Shown here: piece by piece, positions 48,546 through 62,660 of the stretch
Layout of the letters: every line of letters starts with the position of its first letter
Position numbering within the stretch: the first letter of the stretch is position 1
Assembly (NCBI GenBank): GCA_964020085.1
Contig: CAXHUQ010000601.1
Coordinates: forward strand, 238,501-302,500
Length of the DNA: 64,000 bases
From: Micromussa lordhowensis
Lineage: Eukaryota; Cnidaria; Anthozoa; Scleractinia; Lobophylliidae
Direction: 5' to 3'
Translations under genes and position numbers: made by a program
Notes under the pieces: model-generated
What the model saw: the letters and a program-made list of their open reading frames with translations, nothing else
Told to the model about the DNA's origin: nothing
The model's database searches: none

Positions 48546-51500
48546 ATCGTCTCCTTATTAGAATGCACTTAAAGTGCCAACATAGTACAACATTTTGCAG
48601 CAAACCGCGGCTCCCAAAGTGCCCGTAAAGCCGAGCTATGGGAAATTTAGCAAGCACACCCTCAGCGCGCATTTTCTGAAATTCTGCAAAGTTGCAACCA
48701 GGGGAAAGTCTTGCAGAAAGAAGGCCACAAAAAACACCCTGGCGCAAACGCCATCATCTCCTAATTTGCTTGCACTTGAAGTGCTAACATAGCACAACAT
48801 TTTGCAGCAAACCGCGGCTTCCAAAGTGTCCATAAAGCCGAGCTATGGCAAATTTATCAAGAACACCCTCAGCGCGCATTTTCTGATATTCTGCAAAGTT
48901 GCGACAAGGGGAAAGTGCTGCTGAAAGAAGGCCACAAAAAACACCCTGGAGCAAATGCAATTATCTCCTAATTAAAATGCACTTGAAGTTCTAACATAGC
49001 ACAACATTTTGCAGCAAACCGCGGCTCCCAAAGTGCCCGTAAAGCCGAGCTATGGCAAATTTAGCAAGCACACCCTCAGCGCGCATTTTCTGAAATTCTG
49101 CAAAGTTGCGACCAGGGGAAAGTCCTGCAGAAAGAAGGCCACAAAAAACACCCTGGCGCAAATGCCATCACCTACAAATTAAAATGCACTTAAAGTGCCA
49201 ACATGGCACAAAATTTTGCAGCAAACCGCGGCTCCCAAAGTGCCAGTAAAGCCAAGCTATGGCAAATTTAGCAAGCACACCCTCAGCGCGCATTTTCTGA
49301 AATTCTGCAAACTTGCGATTAGGGGAAAGTGCTGCAGAAAGAAGGCCACATAAAACACCCTGGCGCAAATGCCATCATGTCTTAATTAAACTGCACTTGA
49401 AGTGCCAACATAGCACAACATTTTGCAGCAAACCGCGGCTCCCAAAGTGCCCGTAAAGCCGAGCTATGGGAAATTTAGCACGCACACCCTCAGCGCGCAT
49501 TTTCTGAAATTCTGCGAAGTTGCGACCAGGGAAAAGTCCTGCAGAAAGAAGGCCACAGAAAACACCCTGGCGCAAATGCCATCATCTCCTAATTAAAATG
49601 CACTTAAAGTGCCAACATAGCACAACATTTTGCAGCAAACCGCGGCTCCAAAAGTGCCAGTAAAGCCAAGCTATGGCAAATTTAGCAAGCACACCCTCAG
49701 CGCGCATTTTCTGAAATTCTGCAAAGTTGCGACCAGGGGAACGTCCTGCAGAAAGAAGGCCACAAAAAACACCCGGGCGCAAATGCCATCACCTACAAAT
49801 TAAAATGCACTTGAAGTGCCAACATAGCACAAAATTTTGCAGCAAACCGCGGCTCCCAAAGTGCCAGTAAAGCCAAGCTATGGCAAATTTAGCAAGCACA
49901 CCCTCAGCGCGCATTTTCTGAAATTCTGCAAAGTTGCGACCAGGGGAACGTCCTGCAGAAAGAAGGCCACAAAAAACACCCTGTCGGCAATGCCATCATC
50001 TCGTAATTAAAATGCACTTGAAATGCCGACATAGCACAACATTTTGCAATAAACCGCGGCTCCCAAAGTGCCCGTAAAGCCAAGCAAAGGCAAATTTAGC
50101 AAGCCCACCCTCAGCGCGCATTTTCTGAAATTCTGCAAAGTTGCGACCAAGGGAAACTCCTGCAGAAAGAAGGGCACAAAAAACAACCTGGCGCAAATGC
50201 CATCATCTCTTAATTAGAAAGCGCTTGAAGTGCCAACATAGCACAACATTTTGCAGCAAACCGCGGCTCCCAAAGTGCTCGTAAAGCCGAGCTATGTTAA
50301 ATTTAGCAAGCACACCCTCAGCGTGCATTTTCTGAAATTCTGCAAAGTTGCGACCAGGGGAAAGTCCTGCAGAAAGAAGGCTAAAAAAACAGCCTGGCGC
50401 AAATGTCATCATCTCGCAATTAAAATGCACTTGAAGTGCCAACATAGCACAACATTTTGCAGCAAACCGCGGCTCCCTAAGTGCCCGTAAAGCCGAGCTA
50501 TGGCAAATTTGGCAAGGACACCCTCAGCGCGCATTTTCTGAAATTCTGCGAAGTCGCGACCAGGGGAAAGTCCTGCAGAAAGAAGGCCAAAAAAAAACAC
50601 CCTGGCGCAAATGTCATTATCTCCTAATTAGAATGCACTTAAAGTGCCAACATAGCACAACATTTTGCAGCAAACCGCGGCTCCCTAAGTGCCCGTAAAG
50701 CCGAGCTATGGGAAATTTGGCAAGGACACCCTCAGCGTGCATTTTCTGAAATTCTGCAAAGTGTGCGACCAGGGGGAAGTCTTGCAGAAAGAAGGCCACA
50801 AAAAACACCTTGGCGCAAATGCCATCATCTCCTAATTAGAATGCACTTTAAGTGCCAACATAGCACAACATTTTGCAGCAAACCGAGGCTCCCTAAGTGC
50901 CCGTAAAGCCGAGGTATGGCAAATTTGGCAAGGACACCCTCAGCGCGCATTTTCTAAAATTCTGCAAAGTTGCGACAAGGGAAAAAACCTGCAGAAAGAA
51001 GGCAGAAAAAACAGCCTGGCGCAAATGCCATTATTTCCTAATTAAACTGCACTTGAACTGCCAACATAGAACAACATTTTGCAGCAAACCGCGGCTCCCT
51101 AAGTGCCCGTAAAGCCAAGCCATGGCAAATTTGGCAACGACACCCTCAGCGCGCATTTTCTGAAATTCTGCAAAGTTGCGACCAGGGAAAAAACCTGCAG
51201 AAACAAGGCCAGAAAAAGCACCCTGGCGCAAACGCCATTTTCTCCTAATTAAAATGCACTTAAAGTACCAACATAGCACAACATTTTGCAGCAAACCGCG
51301 GCTCTCTAAGTGCCCGTAAAGCCGAGCTATGGCAAATTTGGCAAGGACAGCCTTAGCGCGCATTTTCTAAAATTCCGCAAAGTTGCGACCAGGGGAAAGT
51401 CCTGCAGAAAAAAGGCCAGAAAAAACACCCTGGCGCAAATGCATTATCTCTTAATTAAACTGCACTTAAAACGCCAACATAGCACAACATTTTGCAGCAA

Positions 51501-52679
51501 ACCGCGGCTCCCTAAGTGCCCGTAAAGCCAAGCTATGGCAAATTTGGCAAGGACACTCTCAGCGCGCATTTTCTGAAATTCTGCAAAGTTGCGACCAGGG
51601 GAAAAACCTGCAGAAAGAAGGCCAAAAAAAACACCCTGGCGCAAATGCCATGATCTCTTAATTAGAATGCACTTCAAGTGCCAACATAGCACAACATTTT
51701 GCAGCAAACCGCGGCTCCCAAAGTGCCCGTTAAGCCGAGCTATGGCAAATTTGGCAAGGACACCCTCAGCAAGCATTTTCTGAAATTATGCAAAGTTGCG
51801 TCCACGGGAAAGTCCTGCAGAAAGAAGGCCAGAAAAAACACCCTGGCGCAAACGCCATCATCTCCTAAGTAAAATGCACTTCAAGTGCCAACATAGCACA
51901 ACATTTTGCAGCAAACCGCGGCTCCCTAAGTGCCCGTAAAGCCGAGCTATGGCAAATTTGGCAAGGACACCCTCAGCGCGCATTTTCTAAAATTCTGCAA
52001 AGTTGCGACCAGGGGAAAAACCTGCAGAAAGAAGGCCAGAAAAAACACCCTGGCGAAAATGCCATTATCTCCTAATTAGAATGCACTTAAAGTGCCAACA
52101 TAGCACAACATTTTGCAGCAAACCGCGGCTCCCTAAGTGCCCTTAAAGCCGAGCTATGGCAAATTTGCCAAGGACAACGTCAGCGCGCATTTTCTGAAAT
52201 TCTGCAAAGTTGCGACCAGGGGAAAAACCTGCAGAAAGAAGTCCGGAAAAAATACCCTGGCGCAAATGCCATTATCTCTTAATTAAAATGCGCTTAAAGT
52301 GCCAACATAGCACAACATTTTGCAGCAAACCGCGGCTCCCAAAGTGCCCGTAAAGCCGAGGTATGGCAAATTTGGCAAGGACACCCTTAGCGCGCATTTT
52401 CTGAAATTCTGTAAAGTTGCGACCAGGGGAAAAACCTGCAGAAAAAAGGCCAGAAAAAACACCCTGGCGCAAATTCCATTATCTTCTAATTAAAATGCAC
52501 TTAAAGTACCAATATAGGACAACATTTTGCAGCAAACCGCGGCTCCCAAAGTGCCCGTAAAGCCGAGCTATGGCAAATTTGGCAAGGACACCCTCAGCGC
52601 GCATTTTCTTAAATTCTGCAAAGTTTTGACCAAGGGGAAGTCCTGCAGAAAGAAGGCCAGAAAAAACACCCTGGCGCAA

Positions 52680-54130
52680 ATGCCATCATCTGCTAATTAA
52701 AATGCACTTGAAGGGTTAACATAGCACAACATTTTGCAGCAAACCGCGGCTCCCTAAGTGCCCGTAAAGCCGAGCTTTGGCAAATTTGGCAAGGACACCC
52801 TCAGCAGGCACTTTCTGAAATTCTGCAAAGTTGCGACCAGGGGAAAGTCCTGCAGAAAGAAGCCCAGAAGAAACACCCTGGCGCAAATGCCATCATCTCT
52901 TAATTAAAATGCCCTTAAAGTGCCAACATAGCACAACATTTTGCAGCAAACCGCGGCTCCCTAAGTGCCCGTAAAGCCGAGCTATGGCAAATTTGGCAAG
53001 GACACCCTCAGCTCGCATTTTCTGAAATTCTGCAAAGTTGCGACCAGGGGAAAGTCCTGCAGATAGAAGGCCAGAAAAAACACCCTGGCGCAAATGTCAT
53101 TATGTCCTAATTAGAATGCACTTAAAGTGCCAACATAGCACAACATTTTGCAGCAAACTGCGGCCCCCAAACTGCCCGTAAAGCCGAGCTATGGCAAATT
53201 TGGCAAGGACACCCTCAGCGTGCATTTTCTGAAATTTTTCAAAGTTGCGACCAGGGGAAAGTCCTGCAGAAAGAAGGCCAGAAAAAACACCCTGGCGCCA
53301 ATGCCATTATCTCTTAATTAAAATGCACTTAAAATGCCAACATAGCACAACATTTTGCAGCAAACCGCGGCTCCCTAAGTGCCCGTAAAGCCGAGCTATG
53401 GCAAATTTGGCAAGGACACTCTCAGCGCGCATTTTCTGAAATTCTGCAAAGTTGCGACCAGGGGAAAAATCTGCAGAAAGAAGGCCAGAAAGAACACCCT
53501 GGCGCAAATGCCATTATCTCCTAATTAAAATGCGCTTAAAGTGCCAACATAGCACAACATTTTGCAGCAAACCGCGGCTCCCAAAGTGCCCGTTAAGCCG
53601 AGCTATGGCAAATTTGGCAAGGACACCCTCAGCGCGCATTTTCTAAAATTATGCAAAGTTGCGTCCACGGGAAAGTCCTGCAGAAAGAAGGCAAGAAAAA
53701 ACACCCTGGCGCAAATGCCATCATCTGCTAATTAAAATGCACTTGAAGGGTTAACATAGCACAACATTTTGCAGCAAACCGCGGCTCCCTAAGTGCCCGT
53801 AAAGCCGAGCTTTGGCAAATTTGGCAAGGACACCCTCAGCAGGCACTTTCTGAAATTCTGCAAAGTTGCGACCAGGGGAAAGTCCTGCAGAAAGAAGGCC
53901 AGAAGAAACACCCTGGCGCAAATGCCATCATCTCTTAATTAAAATGCCCTTAAAGTGCCAACATAGCACAACATTTTGCAGCAAACCGCGGCTCCCTAAG
54001 TGCCCGTAAAGCCGAGCTATGGCAAATTTGGCAAGGACACCCTCAGCTCGCATTTTCTGAAATTCTGCAAAGTTGCGTCCACGGGAAAGTCCTGCAGAAA
54101 GAAGGCCAGAAAAAACACCCTGGCGCAAAC
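52680..54130. repeat. Five-monomer repeat, 1,035-bp offset
   Basis: The stretch beginning CATCTGCTAATTAAAATGC with GAAGGGTTAACATAGC at 52,686 recurs at about 53,720. The following monomer (TTAAAGTGCC with CAGCTCGCATTTTC) also recurs, at 52,893 and 53,928. The offset is 1,035 bp. Confidence 0.82.
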
Positions 54131-57100
54131 GCCATCATCTCCTAATTAAAATGCACTTCAAGTGCCAACATAGCACAACATTTTGCAGCAAACCGCGGCT
54201 CCCTAAGTGCCCGTAAAGCCGAGCTATGGCAAATTTGGCAAGGACAACCTCAGCGCGCATTTTCTGAAATTCTGCAAAGTTGCGACCAGGGGAAAAACCT
54301 GCAGAAAGAAGTCCGGAAAAAATACCCTGGCGCAAATGCCATTATCTCTTAATTAAAATCGCGGCTCCCAAAGTGCCCGTAAAGCCGAGGTATGGCAAAT
54401 TTGGCAAGGACACCCTCAGCGCGCATTTTCTGAAATTCTGTAAAGTTGCGACCAGGGGAAAAACCAGCAGAAAAAAGGCCAGAAAAAACACCCTGGCGCA
54501 AACTCCATTATCTTCTAATTAAAATGCTCTTAAAGTACCAATATAGCACAACATTTTGCAGCAAACCGCGGCTCCCAAAGTGCCCGTAAAGCCGAGCTAT
54601 GGCAAATTTGGCAAGGACACCCTCAGCGCGCATTTTCTGAAAGTCTGCAAAGTTTTGACCAAGGGGAAGTCCTGCAGAAAGAAGGCCAGAAAAAACACCC
54701 TGGCGCAAATGCCATCATCTGCTAATTAAAACGCACTTGAAGTGTTAACATAGCACAACATTTTGCAGTAAACCGCGGCTCCCTAAGTGCCCGTAAAGCC
54801 GAGCTTTGGCAAATTTGGCAAGGACACCCTCAGCAGGCACTTTTTGAAATTCTGCAAAGTTGCGACCAGGGGAAAGTCCTGCAGAAAGAAGGCCAGAAAA
54901 AACACCCTGGCGCAAATGTCATCATCTCTTAATTAAAATGCTCTTAAAGTGCCAACATAGCACAACATTTTGCAGCAAACCGCGGCTCCCTAAGTGCCCG
55001 TTAAGCCGAGCTATGGCAAATTTGGCAAGGACACCCTCAGCTCGCATTTTCTGAAATTCTGCAAAGTTGCGACCAGGGGAAAGTCCTGCAGATAGAAGGC
55101 CAGAAAAAACACCCTGGCGCAAATGCCATTATCTCCTAATTAGAATGCACTTAAAGTGCCAACATAGCACAACATTTTGCAGCAAACCGCGGCTCCCAAA
55201 GTGCCCGTAAAGCCGAGCTATGGCAAATTTGGCAAGGACACCCTCAGCGTGCATTTTCTGAAATTTTTTAAAGTTGCGACCAGGGGAAAGTCCTGCAGAA
55301 AGAAGGCCAGAAAAACACCCTGGCGCAAATGCCATCATCTTTTATTTACAATGCACTTAAAGTGCCAACATAGCACAACATTTTGCAGCAAACCGCGGCT
55401 CCCTAAGTGTCCGTAAAGCCGAGCTATGGCAAATTTGGCAAGGACACCCTCAGCGCGAATTTTCTGAAATTCTGCAAAGTTGCAACCACGGGAAAGTCTT
55501 GCAGAAAGAAGGCCAGAAAAAACACCCTGGCGCAAATGCCATCATCTCGTAATTACAATGCACTTCAAGTGCCAACATAGCACAACATTTTGCAGCAAAC
55601 CGCGGCTCCCTAAGTGCCCGTAAAGCCGAGCTATGGCAAATTTGGCAAGGACACCCTCAGCGCGCATTTTCTGAAATTCTGCAAAGTTGCGACCAGGGGA
55701 AAAAGCTGCAGAAAGAAGGCCAGAAAAAACTTCCTGGCGAAAATGCCATTATCTCCTAATTAGAATGCACTTAAAGTGCCAACATAGCACAACATTTTGC
55801 AGCAAACCGCGGCTCCCTAAGTGCCCGTAAAGCCGAGCTATGGCAAATTTGGCAAGGACAACCTCAGCGCGCATTTTCTGAAATTCTGCAAAGTTGCGAC
55901 CAGGGGAAAAACCTGCAGAAAGAAGTCCGGAAAAAATGCCCTGGCGCAAATGCCATTATCTCTTAATTAAAATGCACTTAAAGTGCCAACATAGCACAAT
56001 ATTTTGCAGCAAATCGCGGCTCCCAAAGTGCCCGTAAAGCCGAGGTATGGCAAATTTGGCAAGGACAACCTCAGCGCGCATTTTCTGAAATTCTGTAAAG
56101 TTGCGACCAAGGGAAAAACCTGCAGAAAAATTGCCAGAAAAAAAACCCTTGCGCAAATTGCATTATCTTCTAATTAAAAAGCACTTAAAGTTCCAACATA
56201 GCACAACATTTTGCAGCAAACCGCGGCTTCCAAAGTGCCCGTAAAGCCGAGCTATGGCAAATTTATGCAAGGACACCCTCAGCGCGCATTTTCTGAAATT
56301 CTGCAAACTTGCGACCATGGGAAAGTCCTGCAGAAAGAAGGCCAGAAAAAACACCCTGGCGCAAACGCCATCATCTCCTAACTAAACTGCACTTAAAGTG
56401 CCAACATAGCACAACATTTTGCAGAAAACCGCGGCTCCCTAAGTGCCCGTAAAGCCGAGCTATGGCAAATTTGGCAAAGACACCCTCAGCGCGCATTTTC
56501 TGAAATTCTGCAAAGTTGCGACCAGGGGAAAGTCCTGCAGATAGAAGGCCAGAAAAAACACCCTGGCGCAAATGTCATTATGTCCTAATTAGAATGCACT
56601 TAAAGTGCCAACATAGCACAAACTTTGGCAGCAAACCGCGGCCCCCAAACTGCCCGTAAAGCCGAGCTATGGCAAATTTGGCAAGGACACCCTCAGCGTC
56701 CATTTTCTGAAATTTTTCAAAGTTGCGACCAGGGGAAAGTCCTGCAGAAAGAAGGCCAGAAAAAACACCCTGGAGCAAACGCCATCATCTCCTAATTAAA
56801 ATGCACTTCAAGTGCTAACATAGCACAACATTTTGCAGCAAACCGCGGCTCCCTAAGTGCCCGTAAAGCCGAGCTATGGCAAATTTGGCAAGGACACCCT
56901 CAGCGCGCATTTTCTAAAATTCTGCAAAGTTGCGACCATGGGAAAAACCTGCAGAAAGAAGGCCAGAAAAAACACCCTGGCGAAAATGCCATTATCTCCT
57001 AATTAAAATGCACTTAAAGTGCCAACATAGCACAACATTTTGCAGCAAATCGCGGCTCCCTAAGTGCCCGTAAAGCCGAGCTATGGCAAATTTGGCAAGG

Positions 57101-60100
57101 ACAACCTCAGCGCGCATTTTCTGAAATTCTGCAAAGTTGCGACCAGGGGAAAAACCTGCAGAAAGAAGTCCGGAAAAAATACCCTGGCGCAAATGCCATT
57201 ATCTCTTAATTAAAATCGCGGCTCCCAAAGTGCCCGTAAAGCCGAGGTATGGCAAATTTGGCAAGGACACCCTCAGCGCGCATTTTCTGAAATTCTGTAA
57301 AGTTGCGACCAGGGGAAAAACCAGCAGAAAAAAGGCAAGAAGAAACACCTTGGCGCAAATGCAATTATCTTCTAATTAAAATGCACTTAAAGTACCAATA
57401 TAGCACAACATTTTGCAGCAAACCGCGACTCCCAAAGTGCCCGTAAAGCCGAGCTATGGCAAATTTGGCAAGGACACCCTTAGCGCGCATTTTCTGAAAG
57501 TCTGCAAAGTTTTGACCAAGGGGAAGTCCTGCAGAAAGAAGGCCAGAAAAAACACCCTGGCGCAAATGCCATCATCTGCTAATTAAAACGCACTTGAAGT
57601 GTTAACATAGCACAACATTTTGCAGTAAACCGCGGCTCCCTAAGTGCCCGTAAAGCCGAGCTTTGGCAAATTTGGCAAGGACACCCTCAGCAGGCACTTT
57701 TTGAAATTCTGCAAAGTTGCGACCAGGGGAAAGTCCTGCAGAAAGAAGGGCAGAAAAAACACCCTGGCGCAAATGTCATCATCTCTTAATTAAAATGCCC
57801 TTAAAGTGCCAACATAGCACAACATTTTGCAGCAAACCGCGGCTCCCTAAGTGCCCGTTAAGCCGAGCTATGGCAAATTTGGCAAGGACACCCTCAGCGC
57901 GAATTTTCTGAAATTCTGCAAAGTTGCGACCACGGGAAAGTCTTGCAGAAATAAGGCCAGAAAAAACTCCCTGGCGCAAATGCCATCATCTCGTAATTAC
58001 AATGCACTTCAAGTGCCAACATAGCACAACATTTTGCAGCAAACCGCGGCTCCCTAAGTGCCCGTAAAGCCGAGCTATGGCAAATTTGGCAAGGACACCC
58101 TCAGCGCGCATTTTCTGAAATTCTGCAAAGTTGCGACCAGGGGAAAAACCTGCAGAAAGAAGGCCAGAAAAAACACCCTGGCGCAAATGCCATTATCTCT
58201 TAAATAAAATGCACTTAAAGTGCCAACATAGCACAATATTTTGCAGCAAATCGCGGCTCCCAAAGTGCCCGTAAAGCCGAGGTATGGCAAATTTGGCAAG
58301 GACACCCTCAGCGCGCATTTTCTGAAATTCTGTAAAGTTGAGACCAAGGGAAAAACCTGCAGAAAAATTGCCAGAAAAAACACCCTGGCGCAAATTCCAT
58401 TATCTTCTAATTAAAAGGCACTTAAAGTTCCAACATAGCACAACATTTTGCAGCAAACCGCGGCTTCCAAAGTGCCCGTAAAGCCGAGCTATGGCAAATT
58501 TATGCAAGGACACCCTCAGCGCGCATTTTCTGAAATTCTGCAAACTTGCGACCAGGGGAAAGTCCTGCAGAAAGAAGGCCAGAAAAAACACCCTGGCGCA
58601 AACGCCATCATCTCCTAACTAAACTGCACTTAAAGTGCCAACATAGCACAACATTTTGCAGAAAACCGCGGCTCCCTAAGTGCCCGTAAAGCCGAGCTAT
58701 GGCAAATTTGGCAAAGACACCCTCAGCGCGCATTTTCTGAAATTCTGCAAAGTTGCGACCAGGGGAGAAACCTGCAGAAAGAAGGCTAGAAAAAACACCC
58801 TGGCGCAAATGCTATCATCTCCTAATTAAAATGCACTTAAAGTACCAATATAGCACAACATTTTGCAGCAAACTGTGGCTCCCAAAGTGCCCGTAAAGCC
58901 GAGCTATGGCAAATTTGGCAAGGACACCCTCAGCGCGCATTTTCTAAAATTCTGCAAAGTTTTGACCAAGGGGAAGTCCTGCAGAAAGAAGGCCAGAAAA
59001 AACACCCTGGCGCAAATGCCATCATCTGCTACTTAAAATGCACTTGAAGTGCCAACATAGCACAACATTTTGCAGCAAACCGCGGCTCCCTAAGTGCCCG
59101 TAAAGCCGAGCTATGGCAAATTTGGCAAGGACACCCTCAGCGCGCATTTTCTAAAATTCTGCAAAGTTGCGACCATGGGAAAAACCTGCAGAAAGAAGGC
59201 CAGAAAAAACACCCTGGCGAAAATGCCATTATCTCCTAATTAAAATGCACTTAAATTGCCAACATAGCACAACATTTTGCAGCAAACCGCGGCTCCCTAA
59301 GTGCCCGTAAAGCCGAGCTATGGCAAATTTGGCAAGGACAACCTCAGCGCGCATTTTCTGAAATTCTGCAAAGTTGCGACCAGGGGAAAAACCTGCAGAA
59401 AGAAGTCCGGAAAAAATACCCTGGCGCAAATGCCATTATCTCTTAATTAAAATCGCGGCTCCCAAAGTGCCCGTAAAGCCGAGGTATGGCAAATTTGGCA
59501 AGGACACCCTCAGCGCGCATTTTCTGAAATTCTGTAAAGTTGCGACCAGGGGAAAAACCAGCAGAAAAAAGGGCAGAAAAAACACCTTGGCGCAAATGCC
59601 ATTATCTTCTAATTAAAATGCACTTAAAGTACCAATATAGCACAACATTTTGCAGCAAACCGCGGCTCCCAAAGTGCCCGTAAAGCCGAGCTATGGCAAA
59701 TTTGGAAAGGACACCCTCAGCGCGCATTTTCTGAAAGTCTGCAAAGTTTTGACCAAGGGGAAGTCCTGCAGAAAGAAGGCCAGAAAAAACACCCTGGCGC
59801 AAATGCCATCATCTGCTAATTAAAACGCACTTGAAGTGTTAACATAGCACAACATTTTGCAGTAAACCGCGGCTCCCTAAGTGCCCGTAAAGCCGAGCTT
59901 TGGCAAATTTGGCAAGGACACCCTCAGCAGGCACTTTTTGAAATTCTGCAAAGTTGCGACCAGGGGAAAGTCCTGCAGAAAGAAGGCCAGAAAAAACACC
60001 CTGGCGCAAATGTCATCATCTCTTAATTAAAATGCCCTTAAAGTGCCAACATAGCACAACATTTTGCAGCAAACCGCGGCTCCCTAAGTGCCCGTAAAGC

Positions 60101-60216
60101 CGAGCTATGGCAAATTTGGCAAGGACACCCTCAGCTCGCATTTTCTGAAATTCTGCAAAGTTGCGACAAGGGGAAAAACCTGCAGAAAGAAGACGAAAAA
60201 AAACACCCTGGCGCAA
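54130..60216. repeat. Higher-order repeat family with a 41-bp-deleted marker monomer
   Basis: Three copies of the same monomer series start at about 54,135, 56,992 and 59,229. Offsets are 2,857 (14 x 207 - 41) and 2,237 (close to 11 x 207 - 41). Each has the marker AATTAAAATCGCGGCTCCC at 54,353, 57,208 and 59,446, where 41 bp from GCACTTAAAGTGCC to GCAAAC are lost. Next comes the TTTTGACCAAGGGG monomer, then the AACGCACTTGAAGTGTTAAC monomer. The segment at about 55,950-57,980 also matches 58,190-60,216 at offset 2,237. Confidence 0.9.
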
Positions 60217-62039
60217 ATGCCATTATCTATTATTTAAAATGCACTTAAAGTGCCAACATAGCACAACATTTTGCAGCAAACCGCGGCTCCCAAAGTGCCC
60301 GTAAAGCCGAGCTATGGCAAATTTGGCAAGGACACCCTCAGCGCGCATTTTCTGAAATTCTGCAAAGTTGCGACCAGGGGAAAGTCCTGCAGAGAGAAGG
60401 CCAGAAACAACACCCTGGCGCAAATGCCATTATCTCCTAAACACAATGCACTTAAAGTGCCAACATACCACAACAATTTGCAGCAAACCGCGGCTCCCAA
60501 AGTGCCCGTAAAGCCGAGCTATGGCAAATTTGGCAAGCACACCCTCAGCGCGCATTTTCTAAAATTCTGCAAAATTGCGACCAGGGGAAAGTCCTGCAGA
60601 AAGAAGGCCAGAAAAAACAACCTGGCGCAAATGCCATCATCTCCTTATTAGAATGCACTTGAAGTGTTAACATAGGTCAACGTTTTGCAGCAAACCGCGG
60701 CTCCCTAAGTGCCCGTAAAGCCGAGCTATGGCAAATTTGGCAAGGACACCCTCAGCGCGCATTTTCTGAAATTCTGCAAAGTTGCGACCAGGGGAAAGTC
60801 CTGCAGAAAGAAGGCCAGAAAAAACACCCTGGCGCAAATGCCATCATCTCCTAATTAAAATGCACTTAAAGTGCCAACATAGCACAACATTTTGCAGCAA
60901 ACCGCGGCTCCCAAAGTGCCCGTAAAGCCGAGCTATGGCAAATTTATGCAAGGACACCCTCAGCGCGCATTTTCTGAAATTCTGCAAAGTTGCGACCAGG
61001 GGAAAAACCTGCAGAAAGAAGGCCAGAACAAACACCCTGGCGAAAATGCCATTATCTCCTAATTAGTATGCACTTGAAGTGCCAACATAGCACAACATTT
61101 TCCAGCAAAGCGCGGCTCCCTAAGTCCCCGTAAAGCCGAGCTATGGCAAATTTGGCAAGGACACCCTCAGCGCGCATTTTCTGAAATTCTGCAAAGTTGC
61201 GACCAGGGGAAAGTCCTGCAGAAGAAGGCAGAAAAAGCACCCTTTCGCAAATGCCATCATCTCCTAATTAAAACGCACGTGAAGTGCCAACATAGCACAA
61301 CATTTTGCAGCGAACCGCGGCTCCCTAAGTGCCCGTAAAGCCGAGGTATGGCAAAGTTGGCAAGGACACCCTCAGCGCGCATTTTCTGAAATTCTACAAA
61401 GTTGCGACCAGGGGAAAGTCCTGCAGAAAGAAGGCCAAAAAATACACCCCGGCGCAAAGGCCATCATCTCCTATCTACAATACACTCGAAGTTCCAATAT
61501 AGCACAACATTTTGGAGCAAACCGGGGCTCTCAAAGTGCCCGTAAAGCCGAGCTATGGCAAATTTGGCAAGGACACCCTCAGCGCGCATTTTCTGAAATT
61601 CTGCAAAGTTGCGACCAGGGGAAAAACCTGCAGAAAGAAGGCCAAAAAAAACACCCTGGCGCAAATGCCATTATCTCCTATTTAAAACGCACTTGAAGTG
61701 CCAACATAGCACAACATTTTGCAGCAAACCGCGGCTCCCAAAGTTCGCGTAAAGTACAGGTATGGCAAATTGGGCAAGGACACCCTCAGCGCGCATTTTC
61801 TGAAATTCTGCAAAGTTTCGACCAGGGGAATGTCCTGCAGAAAGAAGGCCAGACAAAACACCCTGGCGCAAATGCCATCATCTCCTAATTAAATTGCACT
61901 TGAAGTGCCAACATAGCACAACATTTTGCAGCAAACTGCGGCTCCCTAAGTGCCCGTAAAGCCGAGCTATAGCAAATTTGGCAAGGACACCCTCAGCGCG
62001 CATTTTCTAAAATTCTGCAAAGTTGCGACCATGGGAAAA

Positions 62040-62100
62040 ACCTGCAGAAAGAAGGCCAGAAAAAACACAACATTTTGCAGCAAACCGCGGCTCCCAAAGT
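62040..62100. repeat. Monomer fusion with internal deletion
   Basis: AGAAAAAACACAACATTTTG joins the A-run of one monomer to the CACAACATTTTG of the next. The normal CCTGGCGCAAATGCC to CATAGC stretch is lost. The word CACA(AC) is shared by both sides and is likely the microhomology used. Confidence 0.75.
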
Positions 62101-62234
62101 GCCCGTAAAGCCGAGCTATGGCAAATTTATGCAAGGACACCCTCAGCGCGCATTTTCTGAAATTCTGCAAAGTTGCGACCACGGGAAAAACCTGCAGAAA
62201 ATACGCGAGAAAAAACACCCTGGCGCAAATGCCA

Positions 62235-62660
62235 TTATCTTCTAATTAAAAGGCACTTAAAGTGCCAACACAGCACAACACTTTGCAGCAAACCGCGGCT
62301 CCCAAAGTGCCCGTAAAGCCGAGCTATGGCAAATTTATGCAAGGACACCCTCAGCGCGCATTTTCTGAAATTCTGCAAAGTTGCGACCAGGGGACAAACC
62401 TGCAGAAAGAAGGCCAGAAAAAGCACCCTGGCGCGAATGTCATTATCTCCTAATTTAAATGCACTTTAAGTGCCAACATAGCACAACATTTTGCAGCAAA
62501 CCGCGGCTCCCAAAGTGCCCGTAAAGCCGAGCTATGGCAAATTTATGCAAGGACACCCTCAGCGCGCATTTTCTTAAATTCTGCAAAGTTGCGACCAGGG
62601 GACAAACCTGCAGAAAGAAGGCCAGAAAAGGCACCCTGGCGCGAATGTCATTATCTCCTA
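62235..62660. repeat. Recent tandem monomer pair
   Basis: The monomers at about 62,240-62,450 and 62,450-62,660 share ATTTATGCAAGG, GGGGACAAACCTGC, GGCGCGAATGTCATTATC and TAATTTAAATGCACTTTAAG. They differ at only a few positions, which fits a one-monomer duplication. Confidence 0.78.

Larger units (their letters stand above)
44441..50400. repeat. Right type B satellite layer
   Basis: About 29 monomers carry TTTAGCAAGCACACC, GGCCACAAAAAACACC and CTCCCAAAGTGCCCG. The switch from type C occurs within one monomer near 44,440. The switch to type A occurs between the monomers that start near 50,203 and 50,409. Two monomers near 44,740 and 46,590 share a deletion (TTTAGCAACGCGCATTTTC). Confidence 0.93.
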
